A stretch of 9,417 nucleotides of DNA from Bacteroidales bacterium (lineage in GTDB: Bacteria > Bacteroidota > Bacteroidia > Bacteroidales > Paludibacteraceae): positions 1-9,417 of the forward strand of contig CAAFXN010000058.1 in the NCBI GenBank assembly GCA_900766775.1. The letters are read 5' to 3'. Numbering within the stretch: position 1 is the first letter of the stretch; each line of letters starts with the position of its first letter. Of the stretch, positions 1-7,000 are shown in pieces. The notes under the pieces are model-generated. The model did not search any database and was not told the DNA's origin. It worked only from the letters and a program-made list of their open reading frames with translations. The translations under genes and the position numbers were made by a program.

Positions 1-16
1 GAAATCTTAAAAATCG

Positions 17-47
17 TTGTATATTAAAAATTTTAGTTGTATCTTTG
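17..47 (+). promoter_or_regulatory. Bacteroidota-type promoter in the IS left end
   Basis: The -33 TTG lies at 17-19 and the -7 box TATCTTTG at 40-47, with a 20-nt spacer, identical in box sequence and spacing to the two other promoters in this window. Transcription should start near 52-55, just ahead of the folded bridge-RNA region and about 185 nt before the transposase ATG. The first T of the TTG is the second base of the inferred core, so the promoter should be intact both in the inserted element and in the excised circle. Confidence 0.75.
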
Positions 48-51
48 CAGT

Positions 52-200
52 CGATTTACATCTTTAGGTATGGAGTAAGGCCGAATAATCGTTGGTAGCG
101 AAAACCTTACAGTACATTTTGCCCCCATATCTTTACATCAAAAACTGGATAGTTCGTTGGGCATTGACCCCGCATTTGCAACGGTAGTATTCAGATGTAT
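52..200 (+). ncRNA. Putative IS110 bridge RNA (target- and donor-binding loops)
   Basis: Two consecutive stem-loops can be drawn. The target loop is closed by 66-73 with 125-132 (8 bp, one G-U). Its 5' strand holds a left target guide, AATCGT at 87-92 (identical to left flank 12-17), and its 3' strand a right target guide, ACAGTAC at 109-115 (complementary to right flank 1236-1242). The donor loop is closed by 134-139 with 194-199 (6 bp). It holds a left donor guide, ATAGTTCGT at 149-157 (identical to right end 1229-1237), and a right donor guide at 177-183 (complementary to left end 15-21 with one wobble). A small hairpin, 159-161 with 168-170, separates the donor guides. Order and strand sense match the described IS621 bridge RNA. 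The 5' end is inferred from the promoter; the 3' end is uncertain and may extend to about 237. Confidence 0.8.
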
Positions 201-232
201 TAGAAGATGTTATCTAACGCACTTAACTTCTA
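201..232 (+). promoter_or_regulatory. Hairpin immediately before the transposase start
   Basis: TAGAAG (201-206) pairs with CTTCTA (227-232), 6 bp, with a smaller GTT/AAC pairing possible in the loop. It ends 5 nt before the ATG at 238. It could define the bridge-RNA 3' end or shield the translation start of the transposase. There is no Shine-Dalgarno sequence, as is usual in this phylum. The pairing is visible; the role is a guess. Confidence 0.35.
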
Positions 233-237
233 CAATT

Positions 238-1200
238 ATGATTTACATCGGTATTGATGTTAGCAAGGATTCGTTCGTAGCAGCCTATCCCGCACAGAGT
301 GGTTACACCACTAAAACCTTCAAAAACACCACTAATGGTGTGCACGAGTTTATAACCTCATTGCCCGCTGACAGCCATTGCGTCATGGAGGCGACCGGCA
401 ATTACAGTATGCTCCTGCTCTATCTGCTGCAAACGGCAGGAAAGCCCGTCAGCATGGAGAATCCGCAGAAGATTAAGCATTTCTCTCGCGCCATGCTCAG
501 CGTTACCAAAACAGACGAGATAGACGCGAAAATGATTGCTTTGTATGGCGAAAAGATGACTCCTAAGCCCTATAAAATCCCGGTAGAGAGCATCCTGTTT
601 CTCAAGCAGAAACGCACTGTTCTTCGGCAACTGAAGAAGCAACTTACCGCCACACGAAACCTACAAGAGGCGTTGTCCGTACTGCCTATGCAAGACCCTA
701 AAAGCAAGACCACCGTGGAGCAGACAATCGAGTTTCTGAAAGACCAAATTGCGGCTATGGAGAAGGAGATTACTAACCTTTCCAATCAGGAGTATCGGCG
801 ACAAATGGAAGTGCTTACATCCCTTAAAGGCATTGGTGAAACAGTGGCGGCTGCGCTCATCACCGCTACTGGTGGGTTCACCTATTTCAGTAACGCCAAG
901 CAGATTTCACGCTATCTCGGGCTCTGCCCTACATACCAACAATCAGGCAAATCTGTTAATATCAAAGGTCATATCAATCGAAACGGGGATTCCTACTTGC
1001 GTAGTCAGTTATATGTTGCCGCTATTGCTTCTATACGATGTAATGTTCAATGTAAAGAAACATACAAAAAATTACGTGAAAGAGGTAAAGCTGGGAGGGT
1101 GGCTATTATCGCGGTCGCTAACAAACTCATACGCATCGCTTTCGCACTCGTAACAAAAAATCAAAAATATAACATGGAGCACACACCTGTTTGGGCATAA
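238..1200 (+). CDS. IS110-family transposase (bridge-RNA-guided recombinase)
   Basis: A 320-aa protein. The N-terminal RuvC-like DEDD domain has D7 in GIDVSK, E51 in MEATGNY, and D93 and D96 in KTDEIDA, with spacing like that of IS621. A charged, coiled-coil-like linker covers about 115-190. The C-terminal Transposase_20 domain contains the helix-hairpin-helix-like LKGIGETVAA (about 196-205), GLCP, and QQSGKS with S236 as the likely nucleophilic serine, followed by the G-x-I-N-R-x-G-D-x-x-L-R-x-x-L block. Length is normal for the family and no frameshift or missing catalytic residue is seen, so the copy may be active. I chose the ATG at 238 because the conserved IYIGIDVSK block follows it directly; an in-frame TTG at 157 would add 27 unrelated residues lying over the bridge RNA. 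The enzyme is expected to catalyse excision as a circle and insertion at a site specified by the RNA encoded just upstream. Confidence 0.95.
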   Translation: MIYIGIDVSKDSFVAAYPAQSGYTTKTFKNTTNGVHEFITSLPADSHCVMEATGNYSMLLLYLLQTAGKPVSMENPQKIKHFSRAMLSVTKTDEIDAKMIALYGEKMTPKPYKIPVESILFLKQKRTVLRQLKKQLTATRNLQEALSVLPMQDPKSKTTVEQTIEFLKDQIAAMEKEITNLSNQEYRRQMEVLTSLKGIGETVAAALITATGGFTYFSNAKQISRYLGLCPTYQQSGKSVNIKGHINRNGDSYLRSQLYVAAIASIRCNVQCKETYKKLRERGKAGRVAIIAVANKLIRIAFALVTKNQKYNMEHTPVWA

Positions 1201-1228
1201 AAAACACTTTTTTGGGCAACTTTTTATT

Positions 1229-1242
1229 ATAGTTCGTACTGT
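1229..1242 (+). other. IS right end and junction with target DNA
   Basis: ATAGTTCGT (1229-1237) is an exact 9-nt copy of the putative left donor guide at 149-157. GTACTGT (1236-1242) is the exact reverse complement of the putative right target guide at 109-115. The two matches overlap only in the dinucleotide GT at 1236-1237, taken as the recombination core. The left counterpart is AATCGT at 12-17. The empty site would therefore read AATC-GT-ACTGT. Confidence 0.7.
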
Positions 1243-1250
1243 TTTTGTTT

Positions 1251-3728
1251 CTATTGCTTTACGGTATTGCCCAAGACGGAATAGATGTTTTCTCCTCGTT
1301 GGATGAATACCTGTCCGTTTTTCAGGAACTTGCGTGTTTCTGCGTGCTGTGCTTCTGCGTGGTGGATGTCAGTGGTTGCGGTGTTGATGTCTATCTTCAC
1401 CGGCACCTCATAGGAGTTGATTGCTTCCAGGACGATATGCAAGTCCGAGTTGTTCAGTTTCTCTACCGTTACGGTGCCTTCCACCAAGAAATAGAGCCCC
1501 TTGGTGCTGATACCCTGCGAGGAAATTTTGCCGAAGAAACTCGGGTATATGCTGGTGCCGTTGAAGTCGCCGGCGGTTACGGTGCCCGCCACATAACTAT
1601 CGTCAATGGTGTATTCGCCGGCGTAGATGGCTGTTTTCGGGTCTATCTCCACAGGGTCGAGCAAGAACTGCAAGATGAGGTAATCGGCATTTTGCTTCCC
1701 TATGGCTTCGAACAGGACGGCGCCCTCGTTCAGGTATTCCGTGTCAATTGTAAATGCATGCGTTTGGGATGTGAAGGTCAGGTCCAGCGGGGTGTCCTGC
1801 ATGTCGTAGGCGATGTGGCGGCGCTCGTATTGCGCCTTGAGCGTGAAGTTATACTGCTTCTCATCGTCGCAGATATAGTAGCCTCCCGCGTTGATTTCCC
1901 CTGTTGTCTGGTCCATCGTAACGGTTACTTTCGCCTTCATCACACTGAGATACCTGCCTGTTGCTTTCTCCTTAATCCATGTGTATTGGGCGCGCAGGTT
2001 GCTTTGGAACATCCCGTTGTTCTCGTATTCGCCCTCTACATCCATCGGCGCCTCAGCGCAGAACGCCAGGGTGTAGGTGCTGTCGGCGGTGGCGCCGACC
2101 AACTGGTACACGCCCATCGTAGCCATGGCGTTCACGAACTTGGTGTCCGTAATCTCGCCTAAATCAATCGTTTGGGTCGGGGTCGGCACGGCGTACCACA
2201 TGCGTACATTGTACTGCACGCTATCGAAACAGATAATCTCGACATTCATCCAGAGGGTGTCTTTCACGAGTTTCAGGTTACCCTTCACGTCTGCCGCCGC
2301 ATTGACGACAGTGTCCCCATTCGCATAGAGCGCCACCGCGGTGTAGTCCAGCATTACATTTTCGGCAGTCAAAGTCATGTCTTTCCCCGGCACCCAGTGC
2401 TGCACACCTACCGCCACGCTTGCGTCCGCATTGGTGCCAATCATTTGGAAGATGTCTCTGTCTTTGTCAATGTTCGCCACCGCGCGGTTCGGGAACTCCA
2501 GCACCACAGTCTTGGTCGGCGTAGGCACCGCCCAACACATATGCAGGCGGTAGCGGTTGCTATCGCTCGCGAGGCACTCCACATCGGCGGAGAGGTCTCC
2601 ATTCAGGTTCTCGCTGAGCACCAACGTGCCACCCAGCACCTCGACTATCTTGCCTCCCACGGCAAGGGTGAGACCGAGCGACCCTTTCGCCATGCTGTAT
2701 GTGCCGGGTATCAGATTGCTGGTTACTGCCTCTATCGCGATACCCGTGGTGCTGCCATATAGGAAGTACATGCCATATTCGCCCCAACTATCGTCTATCT
2801 GCATGTTGTTGATTGAGACAGACACCGTATCCGCAATGGCAACGGGCTGTGCCAGTCGGAAAGCATAGACGGTGGTGTCTTTGCTCAGCACCGTCAGGTC
2901 CGCCACCAAATCCGTATAGGTCGCATTCGCCAAGATATTCGCATGGATGTCCCATACGTCGATGGCTTTGCCATCTACCATGACCTCCACCTGCTCCAAA
3001 TCAAACTCATCGCTTGAATATTTGCCGGTCAGTTGTTTGGTATGGATAACCGCCTTCACCGAAGCCGTCTCCGTGCTTCCTTTCAGCAGCAGCGCTGTAT
3101 CGCCATCTAAGGAGATGGTCGCATTTGAAATGGCAACAGGTATGGTATCTTGCGGCGTCAGCGTCTCAAACAAACCGGACAGGACATAGATATTCCCATC
3201 GGAGCCCGACAATTCGCCCGCAATCTTTATGGCGGACAGGTTCTTGCTTATTTTCACCTGACGAACAGAGAAGCCGCCGTCTTCGAAGGTTACTTGCTCA
3301 AAGGTCTCATAATTCGTTATGTTGGAATAGTCGGGGTCTAACATGTCGGCTGTAACCGTTCCAAAGGGGCTATTCGGCGTCCCATACCAGTCCAAAGCCA
3401 CAAAATACTGCATGCTTTGGTCAATAAAACCCCAGTACCAGTCTTGGGTGTCGTCGTACCATTCGGGCTCAAAAGAATCGGGGACGATGATGATGGTATC
3501 GGGAGCCGTTTCTGCCGATACCAACTGCTTGGCAGTCTTGCGAAGCGATGGCTTTTTTGCTATCGCCTGCCGCTTTTGCGATAGTAGCAGTTGCGGGTGC
3601 GTACCCATCAGCGCCCTTGCTTTGGTCGCTACCTTTTCCGGAGCGGGAACGGGGGCTCCCTCCAAAGTCTGTGCCGATGTGGTGGTAACGAGCACCACCA
3701 TTAGAATCATAGTGAAAATCCTTTTCAT
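1251..3728 (-). CDS. Exported protein with about six tandem beta-rich repeats and a C-terminal tail; function unknown
   Basis: I do not recognise a named family. The 825-aa protein starts with a signal peptide (MKRIFTMILMVVLVTTTSAQ, cleavage likely around A19/Q20). A basic and proline-rich stretch (about 25-70) follows, then about six repeats of roughly 105-130 residues with approximate bounds 76-200, 200-306, 307-411, 412-522, 523-652 and 653-780. Repeats three and four share the ending AVPTPT (400-405 and 513-518), and several have a G-x-[ST/A] turn followed by a G-[TE]-Y strand. Residues 799-825 form a short tail with the pattern K-x-L-K-N-G-Q-V-x-I-x-R, shared with the next protein. The start at 3728 is preferred over an upstream in-frame ATG at 3806, which lies upstream of the predicted transcript start. 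The gene has its own promoter about 50 nt upstream. A surface or secreted structural or adhesive role is an inference. The IS lies just beyond its stop. Confidence 0.88.
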   Translation of the reverse strand: MKRIFTMILMVVLVTTTSAQTLEGAPVPAPEKVATKARALMGTHPQLLLSQKRQAIAKKPSLRKTAKQLVSAETAPDTIIIVPDSFEPEWYDDTQDWYWGFIDQSMQYFVALDWYGTPNSPFGTVTADMLDPDYSNITNYETFEQVTFEDGGFSVRQVKISKNLSAIKIAGELSGSDGNIYVLSGLFETLTPQDTIPVAISNATISLDGDTALLLKGSTETASVKAVIHTKQLTGKYSSDEFDLEQVEVMVDGKAIDVWDIHANILANATYTDLVADLTVLSKDTTVYAFRLAQPVAIADTVSVSINNMQIDDSWGEYGMYFLYGSTTGIAIEAVTSNLIPGTYSMAKGSLGLTLAVGGKIVEVLGGTLVLSENLNGDLSADVECLASDSNRYRLHMCWAVPTPTKTVVLEFPNRAVANIDKDRDIFQMIGTNADASVAVGVQHWVPGKDMTLTAENVMLDYTAVALYANGDTVVNAAADVKGNLKLVKDTLWMNVEIICFDSVQYNVRMWYAVPTPTQTIDLGEITDTKFVNAMATMGVYQLVGATADSTYTLAFCAEAPMDVEGEYENNGMFQSNLRAQYTWIKEKATGRYLSVMKAKVTVTMDQTTGEINAGGYYICDDEKQYNFTLKAQYERRHIAYDMQDTPLDLTFTSQTHAFTIDTEYLNEGAVLFEAIGKQNADYLILQFLLDPVEIDPKTAIYAGEYTIDDSYVAGTVTAGDFNGTSIYPSFFGKISSQGISTKGLYFLVEGTVTVEKLNNSDLHIVLEAINSYEVPVKIDINTATTDIHHAEAQHAETRKFLKNGQVFIQRGENIYSVLGNTVKQ

Positions 3729-3783
3729 AATGGGAAAATAGGTTAAAAAGTTATTCGTTTCTTTGCGTTTGCTGAACGCTGTG

Positions 3784-3814
3784 CAAAGATACGACATTTT
3801 TTGCAAATGTGCAA
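3784..3814 (-). promoter_or_regulatory. Promoter of the beta-repeat protein gene, with inverted repeat over -33
   Basis: On the minus strand the -33 TTG is at 3814-3812 and the -7 TATCTTTG at 3791-3784, spacer 20 nt. The transcript should begin near 3777-3779, leaving a leader of about 50 nt. The inverted repeat TTGCA-N4-TGCAA (3801-3814) covers the -33 element and is repeated at the promoter of the adhesin-like gene, which suggests a shared operator. Confidence 0.75.
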
Positions 3815-3936
3815 GTGTTTCTTGTGATTTTCTTATTTATGAATCTCTACATTCCTTATTCCGAACGCTTCATTTCGAAATAGTGTTTCTCCTATTTGGT
3901 TGATATTATCAACTCTATGTGGACCAAAAGGAAACC

Positions 3937-3968
3937 ATGGCTCTTGCCAAGAAATAGACAAGAGCCAT
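3937..3968 (-). terminator. Strong hairpin, probable terminator of the adhesin-like gene
   Basis: ATGGCTCTTG (3937-3946) pairs perfectly with CAAGAGCCAT (3959-3968): 10 bp with a 12-nt loop, about 57 nt beyond the stop codon at 4025. On the minus strand the stem is followed by GGTTTCCTTTTGG, an interrupted U tract, so minus-strand termination is more plausible than plus-strand. The hairpin is certain; its terminator role is moderately supported. The remaining spacer (3815-3936 and 3969-4024) holds a 10-bp palindrome ATTTCGAAAT (3872-3881) but nothing else I can name. Confidence 0.55.
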
Positions 3969-4024
3969 AGCCGGATAATATATTTAGTCTGAATTTGGTG
4001 TTTGTAGCGTTGTATCAAATGATA

Positions 4025-7000
4025 TTATTTAGCATCTAATACTTCTTTTCCCATCATCGTATATGCTTTTCCGTTGCGGATAATTAACACCTGACCATCG
4101 CGTAGTACTTTCTGTACTCCTGCCTCAGACCCTGCTTCGGCCTCTTGCATGCCCATTTCCTCTTTGAGCGTAGTGAAACTGCCAATCTCTTCGGCAATCA
4201 TCTGCTCCTGTTCATTGTATGCACGCACCGCAAAATAGTAAATGGTATTGGCAAATAGGCCTTCTGAAATATACGATGTTTTGCTACTTGGCAGTGTTGC
4301 CTCATCCACTTTGTGTTCCAACCAAATATCATCAAACAGCAGCAATGAGTATTTACCCGCATTTTTTATGCTGCTCCAGCGGAACTCTGCTGAGTGGATA
4401 GAGGGCACAACCACTACGTTGGGAATATCTTGCTCGATATATCCGACCTCTACTTCCAAGGTCTCGCCATAAGTAACGCCGGCGGGTGTCTTGGCATAGG
4501 CGCGGAATTGGTAAGTGTGATATGATTGCGTTTCCGGCATGTAGGCTTTCATCACACTATTTTCTACGATAGTAGTACGTACTATACTACTACCTTTTTC
4601 CCAACTTTCAAAACCAATTTGCAGGAAAGGTTCTGTTCCCTCTTTTGCATATCCTTCCATCAAGACACCTTGCCCATCTACACTTGCTCCCAGAGTCTCC
4701 ACATACGGAGCAACCGTTTCCTCTGCATCGGTTGTCAAGAAACCAACCCACTCGCCATAATATGTTTGCGTCTGGTATTTGCAATAAGTGCGGAAATTAT
4801 AGTAATGGTCGCGACTCAGACCCACTATTCGGAATGCCAACTGTTCATCTGTACGGTCGGTGATGAGAATTCGATAGGGGTGAACGGTCTCAGGTGCATC
4901 GCTGCGGATCCACTCAAATCCCACTTCCGTATAACTCTCTTGGTCACAATCCACGGAACCATGCAATGTGGCTGCAGTGTTGGTGATACCATCTGCCTCA
5001 TCTGTTTGCAGTCCAATGTATTTGGTCTGTACCTCTATCCAAGGACTGTGTTGCACACCTGCCTCTTCTGTCTCAAGAACGGCGCGGTAGAAATAGTGCA
5101 TACCGGGGTATAGGTTATTATATTTCACAAATCCATTCGTCAGCGCAATCGTAGTATCGGGCAACTGATAGAGGACATCCGTTGAGAACTCCACCTCCTC
5201 ACGCACTAAGGTCGCGTCACCATAGTCGTTGGTTAATCCTATCTCCAGATAAGTCTGCCCATGACCCACTAATTGCGGTTCGCCTACCGTTACGGGAAGA
5301 GTCTGAATAGTCAGATAGTCCGTGCGAATAGTGGTGTTCTCAAAATAAACCGATGCACGCAACTCATACGTCTCATTGGGAACAAGATTCGTCAAAACGG
5401 TATCGTGCTGAGCAGTGAAGGTAGTATCCGAATAGTAGTATATGCTACCCCTGTCTCCGTTGTCTGATATCCACTCTACCTTGGTGTATTCGGGTTTGGC
5501 ATCGCCTGCATCGTACTTAAATGTAAACGGAATAGTGGTTTGAGTAGGTTCGCCAAAGGTAATGCTATTCACAATAGACCGAGTGGTAACCTCTAACACC
5601 TCACTATAAGTCGTACTTCCGTTTCTATCTGTGTAGTAAGCGCGGAAATAGTATTCCGTCTCCGGCATCAGTCCGCTGACAATCGTGTCGAACGTCGTCA
5701 GTGAATCCGAAAGTACTATCCTATTGTAATAGCCATAGGAAGTCGTTTTTTTGAACTCAATACCTTTGGTCGTACCGATAGGCAGGTCGCCCAAGTCAAA
5801 TGAAACATGAACACCGCATGTGGATTGGGTGATATGTTGCGGGGTAGAGAGCGAGCAATACGCCCGAATGCTATCGGTTGTCAAGGTAAACATTGAAGAA
5901 GTTACTTGAGTGGAATCCGCCAAATCAAAATACATGCGGAAAGTATAGTCGGTGCTCGGCTCTAATCCGGTGATAATCGTATCCATCACGCCTGCAGAGT
6001 CTGCTTTGTTAAAAGATATAAAGGTATAGGATTCGCCTGCTGCTCTCCACTTAATCCCATTGGTTTGTCCGAGCAACGCATCACCGGCATCGTAGGTTCC
6101 TCTGACATGCAACGAACCTTGTGTTGCATCTATAGACTCCATGCTAACCTCAATATCGCGAGTAATAACGGTCGTGTCACGATAATGAAAACCTAACGAA
6201 TGATAGGGAGGGCGAGTAACGGAAACACCGCTTACATAGATTGGCATATATGTTGCTATACCTTGTAAACCAATGTAGTATGTGCCACTTGTATCCGGCG
6301 TATAAGTAATAATACATGGTTCAGGAATAGGGGAACAACTTCCAGTATATAATGGTGGGTTTATTTTTTGCAATATAGTCATCTGCGCTATGTCCACGCT
6401 ATTGCCAATGGCTACACATATGGTATCCATAGAAACTTCAGTCCACCCATTTATGTCCAAAAACCACGTTACACATTGAATCTCATAAGGAATCCCTGCT
6501 TCTAAATAAATAGGTCGAATCAACCAGCTATTGTTATTTATCGCTAAACTGTACTCATGAATATATCGTTCGCAGCCATAGTAGCGATAATTATTATCCC
6601 ATGCAGAATCATTGGAACTCCAGCCATTCTCATAGGGGGATTTGTCACAGTTATCAACAAAGACTTGTGTATTCATGTTGAGTACAGTATCTTCTGCCAA
6701 GAAATGGATATTATACTCATAGTGCGGGTGCAGGCTATCCAATGCACAAACTATTGTATCTGTGGCATTGGGCATCCAGACGGTATCACCTGCCACCGTA
6801 TATCCCACCCGCTCTACGGTGGTAGATTCGGTCTCATAAAGTGCTTTCACAACGGCTTTGCTTTGAGAAACACTATCCGACAAAATAGTGAAATGGTTTG
6901 CCGGCAATGGCGGTAACGTTTTTTCCATCCGAATACGAACATTATCAATAGCAATAGGGGTACCACCAGAAGAAGCATTATTATGCCACATAAAATAAAG

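Larger units (their letters stand above)
16..1237 (+). mobile_element. IS110-family insertion sequence (IS110 subgroup), apparently complete
   Basis: A single-gene element of about 1,220 bp. It has a transposase of the DEDD plus serine type, a left non-coding end of about 220 bp, a right non-coding end of only about 37 bp, and no terminal inverted repeats. This arrangement is typical of the IS110 subgroup, in which the left end encodes a bridge RNA. The ends were placed by matching the putative bridge-RNA guides to the flanks: all four guides meet on GT at 16-17 (left) and GT at 1236-1237 (right). The two junctions also share TCGT (14-17 and 1234-1237), so the exact core could shift by a base or two. 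Only the core appears duplicated, as expected for this family. The element lies 13 bp downstream of the stop codon of the neighbouring minus-strand gene and is transcribed towards it. The family call is firm and the exact ends are an inference. Confidence 0.88.

Noticed and set aside
157..237. In-frame TTG extension of the transposase by 27 residues
   Set aside because: The conserved IYIGIDVSK block begins right after the ATG at 238. The extension has no family similarity and overlies the putative bridge-RNA donor loop.
55..249. TTTACATC present three times (55-62, 132-139, 242-249)
   Set aside because: One copy is part of the donor-loop closing stem and one encodes conserved transposase residues; spacing is irregular and no function for a repeat is evident.
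1190..1218. Direct repeat TTTGGGCA at 1190-1197 and 1211-1218 in the IS right end, spaced 21 bp
   Set aside because: Could be a protein-binding pair, but the T-rich context and the overlap with the last transposase codons make chance likely; no matching pair in the left end.
1245..2162. 305-aa plus-strand ORF
   Set aside because: It is antisense to the exported beta-repeat protein, begins inside that gene's 3' end, has no promoter and a composition typical of a shadow frame.
3833..4018. 61-codon minus-strand ORF just after the adhesin-like gene
   Set aside because: It contains the perfect 10-bp hairpin at 3937-3968, has no recognisable domain and no promoter; better explained as 3' untranslated sequence with a terminator.
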